From Rhodocyclus purpureus (GTDB taxonomy: Bacteria > Pseudomonadota > Gammaproteobacteria > Burkholderiales > Rhodocyclaceae), in the NCBI RefSeq assembly GCF_016653115.1, contig NZ_NHRX01000027.1, positions 1 to 64,000 of the forward strand: a stretch of DNA of 64,000 bases, read 5' to 3'. A model generated the notes under the pieces. It had not been told where the DNA came from, made no database searches, and was given only the letters and a program-made list of their open reading frames with translations. A program made the translations under genes and the position numbers. This document shows positions 47,443 to 57,171 of this stretch, piece by piece (the stretch's first letter is position 1; the number at the start of each line of letters is the position of its first letter).

Positions 47443-48824
47443 AGCACCTCCCAGTCATTGAGGTAGATACCCGTATGCTGGCTTATGAAGTCTCGTGCCT
47501 TTCGCTGCCAACTACCCACTTGAGAATTCATGTGTCGCAACTCCGGATTCAAATTCATACCTTCGTGAAAATCGAGCGAAAGCGCCGCGCGAAGGTCCTG
47601 ACCGTCATAATGCATTAGATAAAGAGAGGGTACGCCATCGCTGCCATCAACATAGGCCCGGAGACTACCGCTGTGACTCCACTCTGTAAAAACCAAATGG
47701 CCAATCTTCAGCAGCAGCACCGATTGATTAGACATCGCGCCACTGTCCAGCGAACCATACCCCATCCTGTCCGTGTCGACCTTCAGCTTCCTAACGACGT
47801 TCTGTGCCTGCACACCCAAAGCAAGCCAAGCTTCCTGGATGTGCCCCGCGTTGTAGTAGGCCATCCAGAACTTCTGCCGGTAGCGCCAGATTTGGTCGGC
47901 TGTCTGCTCCAGGACACGCATGAAACCCCGCAGCGTATCACCAGCTAGCCAGATCTTGATAACCGTCAGTGCTCGCTCAGAGACGCCGTACCAGTGATAA
48001 CGAAGATTCCCATCCATTCGCGGATCGCCATACACGTCGACGAAAAAACGTGCCAAGGTTCTTTTGACAATATCCGGCGTTTTTTTCCCGAGCCACGGCT
48101 CCAGCAGCGCATCAGCAAACTTCACCCGGTGAGAGGTCTTTGCAACAGGAACACCCGACCGCTGTGCCCAGTCTAGTACCCTAGCAATGAGTGGCCAGTC
48201 ATTAAATCTTTGAGCGTCAAATTCGAGGGTAGCATCGAACACCGCAATGCCCAATGCAGTCTCATTGAACGCTGGCCATAACAAATTCTCCTCGAAGACC
48301 TGCTCAAGGCGCAGAGGCGAAGTCATTAGCCTTTCAGCAAGCCTTCGAGGCACCAGTCCAGGCTCGAAGAAAGAAACATCCTGTTGTAGGCTTTTCAAGC
48401 GATCAGGAAAACTTCCCTCGCATCGAAGCAAAGCTATCTTCAAATTAGCAGCGAACTCAATAAATCCGGGATCAACCTGATCAAAAGCTTCGCAATACGC
48501 GAAGAACAAAGGAGTCAGCCAACGCTTGCTTCTGCGCGAACTGTCCATAGTGGCTTGAGGCAGATCCTCGGACCAATATCGTTCTACGAGTAGCGGATCG
48601 GTTACATGAAGTGGTAATTCAGGCGGCAGCCAGTAGGCGTATGGCAGCTTGCGGATCTCGCCAGTAGAGAGACTTCGATAACCATCGTCACGAGCTCGAG
48701 CATAGGATTTTCGCAGTCGTCGTCCGATCTCCTCGATAGGGGGCGGAGCGACGGTGCGTACCGGATTTAATGTTTGCACGACGGCTTGTAGTCGTGGAAA
48801 CTCCGAAGGGAGAGGTGCGAACAT
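47439..48824 (-). CDS. zorC: Zorya ZorC (EH-signature protein)
   Basis: 461 residues, no membrane segment. The sequence (for example RLRKSYARARDDGYRSLSTG, RFFVDVYGDPRMDGN and WYGVSERALTVIKIWLAGDT) fits the EH_Signature family that defines ZorC. ZorC is DNA-binding and thought to help bring ZorD to invading DNA. ATG 48824 is used; a TTG precedes it by one codon. It is six bases from zorB and overlaps zorD. The family call rests on both sequence pattern and position between ZorB and ZorD. Confidence 0.8.
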   Translation of the reverse strand: MFAPLPSEFPRLQAVVQTLNPVRTVAPPPIEEIGRRLRKSYARARDDGYRSLSTGEIRKLPYAYWLPPELPLHVTDPLLVERYWSEDLPQATMDSSRRSKRWLTPLFFAYCEAFDQVDPGFIEFAANLKIALLRCEGSFPDRLKSLQQDVSFFEPGLVPRRLAERLMTSPLRLEQVFEENLLWPAFNETALGIAVFDATLEFDAQRFNDWPLIARVLDWAQRSGVPVAKTSHRVKFADALLEPWLGKKTPDIVKRTLARFFVDVYGDPRMDGNLRYHWYGVSERALTVIKIWLAGDTLRGFMRVLEQTADQIWRYRQKFWMAYYNAGHIQEAWLALGVQAQNVVRKLKVDTDRMGYGSLDSGAMSNQSVLLLKIGHLVFTEWSHSGSLRAYVDGSDGVPSLYLMHYDGQDLRAALSLDFHEGMNLNPELRHMNSQVGSWQRKARDFISQHTGIYLNDWEVL

Positions 48825-48829
48825 CAACG

Positions 48830-49600
48830 TTACCTGCTGCTGCCATGGGCAGGCGCGAGCATAGGAAGCAGTTCTTCAATAGGCCTGTAGGTGAGAACGA
48901 TCCTGAGGTCGACCCGGCGGTTGCGAGAATCTGACGGAAGCGAGTCCCTGAGGGGTCTCGATGACGCGTAGGCACTAAAGGAAAACAAGGGCTGGTCGGC
49001 TTTGTTCCTATATTCCCGTAGCGGCGTTCCAAGCACCAAGGCACGTTCCACGGCGCGAGCCCGGTCCAGTGACAGGTTTGTGTTGTCGTAGCCGGCGCGC
49101 AGCATAGGCCTGTTGTCCGTATGGCCTTCGATGAAGATAGTCTCGATCTCATGGCCGGACCTATTCTCCGGACAATTGCGGCCTCTTCGCTGATTCGATA
49201 CGTAGCAGGGTAAGACTTGCGTAAGGCGGCTTGCGGCGCCAGCCAGTGCATCCTTGCCAGCTGACGTTAACTCTGCACTGCCAAGATCAAATAGCACCTC
49301 TTCGGGCAAAGATATCACGCCACTTTCCCGGTCGACTCGAACGCCAGGAAGCGCCAGCTTGACACCATCCCCTATCGCTTTTGTGACATTTCCTCTTGGG
49401 TCACCGGCTCCGAGAAGAGTGGCCCGCTCAACCTCGACTTCCTGCTGCTGACGCCGCTGCTCTAGCGCCAGAACAACAATAAGTATGATGAAGATAAAAA
49501 GGAGGCCGATCATCAAGTCCGACGCCGACGCCAAATAACTACCATTAGAATCGCTTCCGGTCTCCTCGACCGCCGGTCCGTGATGCTTACGCAACCACAT
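48830..49600 (-). CDS. zorB: Zorya ZorB (MotB-like, OmpA domain)
   Basis: 256 residues. A single transmembrane helix (about 28-48, LMIGLLFIFIILIVVLAL) begins at Asp28, the conserved proton-channel aspartate of MotB/TolR-type stators. A periplasmic OmpA-like peptidoglycan-binding domain follows, with FIEGHTDNRP near residue 140 and SLDRARAVERAL. With ZorA it forms a proton-driven motor in the inner membrane that senses phage attack. ATG 49600 follows a TTG. It starts four bases after the zorA stop. Confidence 0.88.
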   Translation of the reverse strand: MWLRKHHGPAVEETGSDSNGSYLASASDLMIGLLFIFIILIVVLALEQRRQQQEVEVERATLLGAGDPRGNVTKAIGDGVKLALPGVRVDRESGVISLPEEVLFDLGSAELTSAGKDALAGAASRLTQVLPCYVSNQRRGRNCPENRSGHEIETIFIEGHTDNRPMLRAGYDNTNLSLDRARAVERALVLGTPLREYRNKADQPLFSFSAYASSRPLRDSLPSDSRNRRVDLRIVLTYRPIEELLPMLAPAHGSSR

Positions 49601-49603
49601 CAA

Positions 49604-51460
49604 TCAGGCCCTCGCCAAGCGACCGTCGAGCACTTCGCCGAGTTCCTTGATCGCCTCTTCCATCCCCACAATTCCTTTATCAAGAATTCCCTCGGCCGTG
49701 GTTAAGCGAGCGTCGAGCACTTCACCGACCTCCTCGACGGCCTCTTCCAAACCGACGATTCCTTTGTCGAGACTTCCCACAGCCTTCGCCAGTTGATCGT
49801 CCATCTTGCGGTGAAGCTCGGCAACCATGAGGGAGTATTCGGAAACACCCACGGTGATCTCGGCAACAGTGGCACCCAAGGTCTTTGAGGTACTTGCCAT
49901 CGATTCCTTCGCCTCACTCATCATACTGGCCGTCAGTTGTACTGTCTGCTGCAAAAGATCCAGCAATCGTTGCACAGAAGCCATCGCTTGTGGCGTTGCG
50001 TCCTTAACCGCATTGACTACGGCACGCTGTTCCAAAGTCATCTCCTCGACGCTGTCCACAGCTTCCGCCAACTGGCCACTGAGGCGTTCGAGGGCGCCGC
50101 CCGTTACCGTCAGTTGTTCCGCAACGGATTGGAGCCGACCGAAAGCGGTATCTGCGGTTTCCAGAGCGCCGCGAACGAAATCGGCTCCTTGCTTGCCCAG
50201 ATCCGAGGCCTGACAAATCGTCACGTCCAGATCATTCATGGCCTCCTTGATCCCCTGCGTTGCACCGGCAAGATTTTCTGCTCCCTTGCTTAGGTTTACA
50301 GCAACGTGCTCTACGCCAGCCATGAGATCCGCGCCGGCTTTATCCAAACGATCTGCTGCCTTCGCTGCACCTTCGCCGATCGCCTCCCCAGCCATGCTAA
50401 GGCGCCCGGACAGAGCCTCCAAGGCTTGGCGCAACTGCATCATTTCGGAATCCGTCGTCTGCTTTAGCATCGTACTGAAGTCTTCCAGCATCTGCTGCAG
50501 AGCTTCCTGATTCATCGTACCGATCTTCTCGCTCAAGCCATCAATCGCACCAATCAGTCGACTTGTCATGGCCTCCATTTGGGGTGAGAAGGCCTGCGTA
50601 ATTGCTCCAGCGAGCGATACCGCTAGATCAGTCTCAAATCGCTTGAAAGTACCGGTTTGCTCGCGCAGTTCCTCCAGCAGCTCTTCATTCAATCCCAGCA
50701 GATCCCCTGCCTGATCAGCCGTGCGGCTGCTAGTCTGATGCAGATCCCTCGAAATCTGCAGCTGAGCATGCATAAACTTTTCCCCGCCACCGGTTCCGAC
50801 CATACGGCCGACACGGTGGAGCACGCGATCTGCTGCAATCTTGACCTTAGCGATGTCGCGTCGTGCTGCGATGGCCCAAAGGATAGAGGCAAAAAGTCCC
50901 GCTAGAGAGGTCAAGAATTTCGATCCAGCAGCACCCAACAGATCACGCGTGGCAATGAGCAGATCAGCCTGAACCTGCCCTGACTGAGCGACAAGAGCGG
51001 ACGTCGCCTGAGTGAGAGCAAGAGTGAGGAAGAGAAACGTGAACAGCAAACCAATGCCGACGAGCAGATTGGGCACCGCTTCAGCCAGCGCGAAGTTCAT
51101 CGATCGCGACAGGAGCGCATTCGCTGACCAGAGATCGCGCGGGGCCCCAAACATTACGTAAATGGGCCTGGGCTCCGATGCCAGCTCAATGACACGATCC
51201 TCCGTCTCCTCCCAAGCAGCCGCGACGGCAGGGTTGCAGGCTGCTGTAGAGCGCGCATGCGCGCTCACTAACGGCCAATCATCCGTCGAAACCTCTAGCT
51301 CTTTCGCCAGAGTGTTCAAGTCGCCCTGAAGACGAAGGACGGCGCGCCTAAACCATGACAAATAGAAAAAAAGAGAACCAAGAAGGATGACTACGGAAGC
51401 CCCAGTCGCGAAGGGACTGTTACCGAGGAAGTCAAGCCCTGCAGAGAGCCAACCATTCAA
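49604..51460 (-). CDS. zorA: Zorya ZorA (MotA/TolQ-like motor with long cytoplasmic tail)
   Basis: 618 residues. Helices lie near residues 15-37, 125-155 (LLVGIGLLFTFLFLTLAL) and 178-198, as in MotA/ExbB proteins. From about 210 the protein is a long helical tail. Its last 55 residues are a duplicated 29-residue unit (LDKGIVGxEEAxxExGEVLD). ZorA tails form a rod inside the cell and are needed for defence. The start is TTG 51460 with AAGGGGA about eight bases upstream and no in-frame ATG between. First gene of the operon. The type I assignment follows from zorC and zorD downstream. Confidence 0.88.
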   Translation of the reverse strand: MNGWLSAGLDFLGNSPFATGASVVILLGSLFFYLSWFRRAVLRLQGDLNTLAKELEVSTDDWPLVSAHARSTAACNPAVAAAWEETEDRVIELASEPRPIYVMFGAPRDLWSANALLSRSMNFALAEAVPNLLVGIGLLFTFLFLTLALTQATSALVAQSGQVQADLLIATRDLLGAAGSKFLTSLAGLFASILWAIAARRDIAKVKIAADRVLHRVGRMVGTGGGEKFMHAQLQISRDLHQTSSRTADQAGDLLGLNEELLEELREQTGTFKRFETDLAVSLAGAITQAFSPQMEAMTSRLIGAIDGLSEKIGTMNQEALQQMLEDFSTMLKQTTDSEMMQLRQALEALSGRLSMAGEAIGEGAAKAADRLDKAGADLMAGVEHVAVNLSKGAENLAGATQGIKEAMNDLDVTICQASDLGKQGADFVRGALETADTAFGRLQSVAEQLTVTGGALERLSGQLAEAVDSVEEMTLEQRAVVNAVKDATPQAMASVQRLLDLLQQTVQLTASMMSEAKESMASTSKTLGATVAEITVGVSEYSLMVAELHRKMDDQLAKAVGSLDKGIVGLEEAVEEVGEVLDARLTTAEGILDKGIVGMEEAIKELGEVLDGRLARA

Positions 51461-51676
51461 TTTTTGTTCCCCTTCTGCAAAGTTACGGTGACCGCTACGG
51501 GCTTGGAGCCCCTACCATCGTTTCACCAGCATGGAATACAAAACGAGCGAACTGATGAAAGCTGATTATCCTCCCAATGCTATAGAGATCAAAGTCGACC
51601 GCGAGTGAGTGTGTTTCATACGGAATTTCGTCTTTCGAGGGCTATGTGAGATGACTTTGCCTTTGAAGAAAAAGGA

Positions 51677-51960
51677 ATGAAGATACCGAAGCAGGCACAC
51701 ACGACCAAGTTCCAGGAGCTGGCGTTCAAGCTGGTCAAGGACGCGCAGACAGCAGGAGCGGTGGCGAAAGAACTCGGGTTGACCGCGCAGACCTCGCGGA
51801 GCTGGGTGACGGCGCCAGCAGAAGGACAGCTGCACCATGCTGGCGCCAAGGTCGTGGCACCCGAAAGATAGAGTTGGACAGCGGCCGGAGACGGCTGCGC
51901 AAGCTCATCAGGCATGAATGGGGAATCCGGGCCGCGGCATGAGAGTCCCCGCTCCCGACG
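51677..51960 (+). pseudogene. IS3-family transposase orfA remnant
   Basis: MKIPKQAHTTKFQELAFKLV...GAVAKELGLTAQT is the helix-turn-helix start of IS3-type OrfA. The frame stops at 51871 and the continuation (ELDSGRRRLRKLIRHEW) is in another frame. No orfB and no clear inverted repeats remain. It lies between zorA and sbcC, evidence that this junction has been hit by mobile elements. Confidence 0.7.
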
Positions 51961-51970
51961 CAGCCGCGTA

Positions 51971-51997
51971 GATCGGGGTAACGCAGCGTAACCCGAC
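51971..51997. repeat. Dispersed 'gtcgggtt' palindrome, copy 3
   Basis: gatcggggtaacgc and gcgtaacccgac arms, in the gap upstream of the sbcC stop codon. Confidence 0.55.
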
Positions 51998-52030
51998 AAC
52001 AATCGCGACCTGCCTACGCCGGCTGACGGT

Positions 52031-55000
52031 TCACCCCGCGACTACGACCCGGCTCACTCCCCCTGCCATCCGCTTCACCTGCACGCGCGTGCCGATGCGC
52101 TCGGTCATTTCCTGGACGTGCGAGATGACGCCGACCTTTCGCCCCTGCGCCTGCAGGTTGTCGAGCGCTTCCATGGCGACGCGCAGCGATTCGCTGTCGA
52201 GGCTGCCGAAGCCTTCGTCGATGAACAGCGATTCGACGCGGACGCGGTGCGAGGAGAGCGAGGCGAGGCCGAGGGCGAGCGAAAGCGAGACGAGGAAGGA
52301 CTCGCCGCCGGAGAGCGAATGCACCGAGCGCACTTCGTCGCCCATGTCCTGGTCGACGACCAGAAGGCCGAGGCTGTCCTTGATGCGTTCGAGCCGGTAG
52401 CGCCGCGACAGGCTCTCCAGGTGGCGGTTGGCGTAGCCGAGCAGGACGTCGAGGGTCAGCTGCTGGGCGAAGTTGCGGAATTTCTTGCCGTCCGCCGAAC
52501 CGATCAGCTCGCCGAGTTGCGACCAGACGCGCTCGCGCTTCTGCTGCGCCTCGATCGCCTCGCGCAGGGCCTTCGACTTCTGCAGGCGCTCGTCGTCGCC
52601 GGCAAGTTCGAGCTTCAGCTGCGCGGCGGCTTCGGCGGCGCCGGCGAGCTCGGCCTTCACCCGCGCCAGCTTCTCACCCAGCGCCTCTTCTCCCTCTCCG
52701 CCGTCTTCGGCACCCTGCCCACCTGCCGCGCCCGCTCGGGTCGCCTCGTGCCTGACCCGGCTGTCGCGGCAGCTGGCGAGGACTGCGGCGGCGCTGACGA
52801 CGGCCTGCTCGATCTTCTGCAGGCGCTCGCGCTCGCCGGCGATCCAGGCCGCGTCGAAGGCGAGCAGGATGGCGATGCCTTCGCGCGACAGGGGCTCGTG
52901 GTCGCCACGGGAATTGAATTGCGTGAGCCACTCGGCGAACGCGCGCTCGGCCGCATCCGCTGCGCGGCGATGCTTTGTCAGCGACTCGCTCGCATGCCTG
53001 AGCGCTTCTTCCGCCCGCGCGCGCCCGGTCTCGGCCTCTTGCCAGTCCTTCTGCGCCGACTCGTGTTTCGCCTTCGCCTCGGCGATGGACCGGCCGAAGT
53101 CGGCTTCGACCTCGGCGAGCGCCTTACCGGCGAAAAGCGAGCGGCGCTCGTCCTGCTGCGCGCGCAGGCTGGCCCCGACCGCGTCGCGCTGCGCCGACTG
53201 GGCCTTGAGCTGGCTTTCCGCGGCTGAGCAGGCCTGCTCGTGACCGGCGATCGCGATCTTCAGGCCCTCGGTCCTGCCGGAAAGCTCGGCGAGCTCCTTC
53301 TGCCGGCCCAGCCACGCGGCGGCGTCCTCTCGACACGCGGCGACGAAGGCATCGCTGTCAGCCAGCCACTGCCCACGCCAGTCGGCAGCGACGAAGGCGG
53401 CATCGAGCTGCACGAGGATCGCTTCCAGTTGCGCGGCAGCAGCCTCGTCACGGCGACGCTTTTCGGCCAGCGCCTGCTCGACAGCCTTGCGCTCGGCCTC
53501 GATGCGGACAAATTCCTGGCGGGCGACTTCGAGTTCCTGCCGGGCGCGGTCGAGCGCCTTCTGCGCCGCCTCGCGCTGCTGCAGGGCCTGGCGCTGCGCA
53601 GCCTCCTCTTCGCCCAATTGTTTGATGGCCTGATCGAGCGCGGCCTGCTCCCGCTCGAACCAGCCGCTGCGCTCGCCGTCGTCGACCGCGCCCGCCTCGC
53701 CGGCGAGCGCGTGTTCCTGCCAGCGCGCCTCGCTTTCCTGCAGGCTGCGAGTGAGCGCCAGCAGGTCGGCGTCGACCTGGAGCAACTGCTTTTCTGCGCC
53801 GTTCTTCTCCGTCTCGGCAGCAACCAAGGACCGCGTCAGTCCCTCGTACGCGCGGCGCGCATCGGCAACGCTCGCCGCCAGCGCCTGCAGCATCGCGTTC
53901 GCCTGCGGCGCGTGGGCGGCATACGGATGCTCGCCCGAGCCGCAGACCGGGCAGGGTTCGTCCGGCACCAGCAAAGCGCGCATCGATTCGACCTGCTCGC
54001 TCGCTGCGAGCCGGGCCAGGTTCAGCGCGCGCTCGGCGGCGGCAAGGTCGCGTTCGAGCAGCGGCTGCTGCTGCCGGCCGGCCGCGAGCGTCGCTTCGCT
54101 ACGCCTGACCGTTTCGAGCAGCGCCTCGCGCTGTCGGGCGAGTTCGCCCTGTCGCGGACGGAGTTCGCGCAGGCGGTTCCAGGTGAGCGAGCCCGAATGC
54201 AGCAGCTCGCGCCGTCCCTCCAGCGAAATCCTGCGGCGGGCGATTTCCTCGGCGGCAAAGGCGGCGCAGGCCTTCTCGGCGGCGCCGAGCCTTTCCTGCG
54301 CTGCATCGTGCGCAGCGCTCAGCCGGGTACGCGCCGCTTCCGCCTTCTGCAGATCGGCGGCGGTCCTGCGCTCGCGCGCGAGCAAGGCATCGATCTCGCC
54401 GGCCAGCCCCTTCCGCTCGCCATGCACCGCGCCGGCCTGGCCGAACAGGACCTCCCAGCGCTGCCAGCCCTCGGCCAGCGCGCGCAGCCCTGCCTTGCCG
54501 GCCAGCCAGCGCTCGGCCGCCGCCACGCCGTCCTGGTTCTGCTGCAGGGCGCGGCGCGCCTCATCCGCCTTGCGTGTCGCCAGCAGATGTTGCTGCCGAG
54601 CCTCCTCGTGCGCCTTGGCCGCCGCCTGCACCTGCGGCAGCAGCGCGCCGATGCGCGTGTCCAGTTCCCTGGCCTTGGCCAGCGCCGGCTGGGCGTCGCG
54701 CTGCGCCGACTCGGCCGCGCCCAGTCGCTCCGCCGCCGTGTCGACGGCCTGCCTGCAGCCCGTCACCCGCGCCTCTGCAGTGCCGAGTTGCTGCCGCCGT
54801 TCGCCGATCAGCTTCTCGGTGGCGACGATCTCGCCGGCGACGCGCCCGATCTCGGCGCACAGCGGCCGTGCCGCCTGCACCTCATCGATGCGCGCGAGCT
54901 GCCGGTAGCGATCGCCGGCAGCGGCCTGCGCCGCCTTGGCGGCCTCCAGCCCCTGCGCCGCCTCGGCCTCGGCGAGCTTCAGCGCCGACCATTGCCGATG

Positions 55001-55798
55001 CCAGCGCAGCTGCGCCTCGACCTGCGCCTGCTGCGCGTCGAGCGCCTGCTGCCTTTCCTGCTGCGCCTTCAGCGCCGCTTCCTTTTCCTCGCGCTGCTCC
55101 ACCGCCAGCGGCTTCAGGTCAGCGAGTTGAAGGGTCAGGCGGTTGAGCTCGGCCTTCTCGTCCTTCATCCGCTCGAAGGCCGCCTTCGACAGACGGCTGA
55201 AGGTGTCGGTCCCGGTCAGCGTCTGCAGCAGCTCGGCGCGCTCGTTGTCGGACGCCTTGAGGAAGGTGGCGAAGTCGTTCTGCGCGAGCAGCACCGCGCG
55301 CGTGAACTGGTCGAAATTGAGGCCGATGATCTTCTCGATCAGAGCCAGCGTCTCGGTCTTGCGATGATCGCTGAGCACCTGCCCGTCGCCGATCCGCTGC
55401 AGCGTGATTCCACTGTTCTGCAGCGCGCCTTCGGCCTTGGCACGCGCGCGGCGGACGCTCCAGCGCGAACGATAGGCGACGCCGTCGCTGCCGACGAAGT
55501 CGACCTCGGCATGGGCCTCTGCGGCACCGCGGCGCAGGATCGTGCGCGGATCGGCCGGCGACACCGCGTTGGCGCCCACGTCCGGGATGGTTTCGCCACG
55601 TGCCGTGGCGCGCGCCAGGCGTGGCGTCCGCTCGTACAGTGCCAGGCACAGCGCGTCGAGCAGGGTGCTCTTGCCGGCGCCGGTCGGGCCGGTGATCGCG
55701 AACAGCCCGGCCGAGGCGAGCGGCTCCGACTGGAAATCGACGACGAACTCGGACGACAGCGAGGCCAGGTTCTTGCCGCGGATGGCGAGGATCTTCAT
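52031..55798 (-). CDS. sbcC: Exonuclease subunit SbcC (Rad50-like ATPase)
   Basis: A 1255-residue SMC-like ATPase. Walker A GPTGAGKSTLLDAL lies near residue 38. Long coiled coils flank the zinc hook CPVC (C616 and C619). The C-terminal ABC signature LSGGESFLVSLSLALGLA and Walker B LFIDEGFGSLD are intact. With SbcD it opens hairpins and degrades DNA ends, processing palindromes and stalled forks. The start follows the sbcD stop by one base. Possibly relevant here because the neighbourhood is rich in palindromic repeats, though the pair is widely conserved. Confidence 0.94.
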   Translation of the reverse strand: MKILAIRGKNLASLSSEFVVDFQSEPLASAGLFAITGPTGAGKSTLLDALCLALYERTPRLARATARGETIPDVGANAVSPADPRTILRRGAAEAHAEVDFVGSDGVAYRSRWSVRRARAKAEGALQNSGITLQRIGDGQVLSDHRKTETLALIEKIIGLNFDQFTRAVLLAQNDFATFLKASDNERAELLQTLTGTDTFSRLSKAAFERMKDEKAELNRLTLQLADLKPLAVEQREEKEAALKAQQERQQALDAQQAQVEAQLRWHRQWSALKLAEAEAAQGLEAAKAAQAAAGDRYRQLARIDEVQAARPLCAEIGRVAGEIVATEKLIGERRQQLGTAEARVTGCRQAVDTAAERLGAAESAQRDAQPALAKARELDTRIGALLPQVQAAAKAHEEARQQHLLATRKADEARRALQQNQDGVAAAERWLAGKAGLRALAEGWQRWEVLFGQAGAVHGERKGLAGEIDALLARERRTAADLQKAEAARTRLSAAHDAAQERLGAAEKACAAFAAEEIARRRISLEGRRELLHSGSLTWNRLRELRPRQGELARQREALLETVRRSEATLAAGRQQQPLLERDLAAAERALNLARLAASEQVESMRALLVPDEPCPVCGSGEHPYAAHAPQANAMLQALAASVADARRAYEGLTRSLVAAETEKNGAEKQLLQVDADLLALTRSLQESEARWQEHALAGEAGAVDDGERSGWFEREQAALDQAIKQLGEEEAAQRQALQQREAAQKALDRARQELEVARQEFVRIEAERKAVEQALAEKRRRDEAAAAQLEAILVQLDAAFVAADWRGQWLADSDAFVAACREDAAAWLGRQKELAELSGRTEGLKIAIAGHEQACSAAESQLKAQSAQRDAVGASLRAQQDERRSLFAGKALAEVEADFGRSIAEAKAKHESAQKDWQEAETGRARAEEALRHASESLTKHRRAADAAERAFAEWLTQFNSRGDHEPLSREGIAILLAFDAAWIAGERERLQKIEQAVVSAAAVLASCRDSRVRHEATRAGAAGGQGAEDGGEGEEALGEKLARVKAELAGAAEAAAQLKLELAGDDERLQKSKALREAIEAQQKRERVWSQLGELIGSADGKKFRNFAQQLTLDVLLGYANRHLESLSRRYRLERIKDSLGLLVVDQDMGDEVRSVHSLSGGESFLVSLSLALGLASLSSHRVRVESLFIDEGFGSLDSESLRVAMEALDNLQAQGRKVGVISHVQEMTERIGTRVQVKRMAGGVSRVVVAG

Positions 55799-55799
55799 C

Positions 55800-57044
55800 T
55801 CAAACCTCCGCTTCCGGGGCGCTGTTCATGAGTTCTGCGAAAGCCGCCATGATCTCGGCGGGAACGTCGCTGCCGATCTTCTGCCGATAGAGCCGCTGGA
55901 AGAAATCGGCCGGTTCGAGCGAATTCAGGGCGTCGAGCGAAACAGGCGCCGCCGCGTCGCTCGACTCGTCGCGCATATAGGAAGTCTCGATGCGCGCGAG
56001 GCGCACCGGCTTGCCCTCGATCGCCGCCTCGACCTGCGTGCGTAGGCCGGGCTCGGGCTGGCCGAGCTGGACGCGCACCTGCAGGAACGGCCACTCGCAC
56101 TCGGGACGCTCGGGCAGGTCGAGCGCGTTCAACTCGGCGAGCGCCACTTCCAGCGCCGCCGGCCGCTTCGGAACGCGCAGCAGCTCGACGACCCGCGGAA
56201 TGTGGCGCGGACGAATGTTGGTCGCCACCTCACCGTCGAGGTCGAAGACGACGACCTGGTGCGGATAATCGACTTCTGAGAAGGACATCGGCAGCGGACT
56301 GCCACAATAGCGACGCGACGGGTCGCCGCCGACCTGTTGCGCCAGATGCAGGTGCCCCAGCGCGACGTAGGCGATCGCCGGGTCGAAGATGGCGACCGGC
56401 AGCGCCTCAGCATCGCCGATCACGATCCTCCGCTCGGACTCCTCCGACACCTGCCCGCCGCTCACATGGCAATGACCGAGCGCGACGATCGCCTGCCCCG
56501 GCTCGCGTTTCGCGCAGGCAAAGGCCATCGCCTGTCGGTAGAGCGTCTCGATCCCCGCCGCGTAGGCGTCGCCCCCCTCTTCGCCACCGTCGACGCGCGG
56601 AACGTCACCGGGACGCAGGAAAGGCATCGCGATGCACCACGCGGCCACCTCACCCTCGCGGTTCGTCAGAGGAACGACGACCCGCTCGAGCGCTTCGACC
56701 GAATCCGGGCGACTCACCTGCCCGACAACGTGCGCGCCGATCAGCGACATGAACGGCGAAGGCGCTTCGAGCCGCAGCGCCGAGTCGTGGTTGCCGGCAG
56801 TCATCACGATGACGAGATGCGGAACCCGCCGCCGCGCCTCCGTCAGGAAGCGGTAAAGCTGCGTCTGCGCCGCAGCCGAAGGATTGGCGTTGTCGAAGAC
56901 GTCGCCGGCGATCAGCAAGACATCGACCGACTCCTCGACCAGCGTATCGAGCAGCCACGCCAGGAAGCGCTCGTGCTCGTGACTTCGCTCGAATTGATGA
57001 AACGACTGACCGAGGTGCCAGTCGGAAGTGTGCAGCAGGCGCAT
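55800..57044 (-). CDS. sbcD: Exonuclease subunit SbcD (Mre11-like nuclease)
   Basis: 414 residues. Phosphoesterase motifs are all present: MRLLHTSDWHLGQ (residues 1-13), LLIAGDVFDNANPS, TAGNHDSA, VALGHCHVSGG and YVALGHLHLAQQ. It is the Mn-dependent nuclease partner of SbcC. ATG 57044 is preferred, since AGGGA sits seven bases before it; another ATG is two codons upstream, and the longer frame to 57197 has no support. Confidence 0.94.
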   Translation of the reverse strand: MRLLHTSDWHLGQSFHQFERSHEHERFLAWLLDTLVEESVDVLLIAGDVFDNANPSAAAQTQLYRFLTEARRRVPHLVIVMTAGNHDSALRLEAPSPFMSLIGAHVVGQVSRPDSVEALERVVVPLTNREGEVAAWCIAMPFLRPGDVPRVDGGEEGGDAYAAGIETLYRQAMAFACAKREPGQAIVALGHCHVSGGQVSEESERRIVIGDAEALPVAIFDPAIAYVALGHLHLAQQVGGDPSRRYCGSPLPMSFSEVDYPHQVVVFDLDGEVATNIRPRHIPRVVELLRVPKRPAALEVALAELNALDLPERPECEWPFLQVRVQLGQPEPGLRTQVEAAIEGKPVRLARIETSYMRDESSDAAAPVSLDALNSLEPADFFQRLYRQKIGSDVPAEIMAAFAELMNSAPEAEV

Positions 57045-57145
57045 CGACATTCCCTGTTCGGCGGATTGGCCGTGATTGTCCCAGTTCTCGGGGCATGGCG
57101 GCAAAGGGGTACGTGTCGTACATGTGGCACGGGTGGCACGTGTAG

Positions 57146-57171
57146 GTCGGGTTAGCGAAGCGCAACCCGAC
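57146..57171. repeat. Dispersed 'gtcgggtt' palindrome, copy 4
   Basis: gtcgggttagcg and cgcaacccgac flank a short centre. It lies about 100 bases upstream of the sbcD start. Confidence 0.6.

Noticed and set aside
48830-51460. Flagellar or Tol-Pal motor genes
   Set aside because: The long ZorA tail and the downstream ZorC/ZorD genes are not found in MotAB, TolQR or ExbBD loci.
53240-55831. 863-codon open frame on the plus strand
   Set aside because: Antisense shadow of sbcC, which has all Rad50-family motifs.
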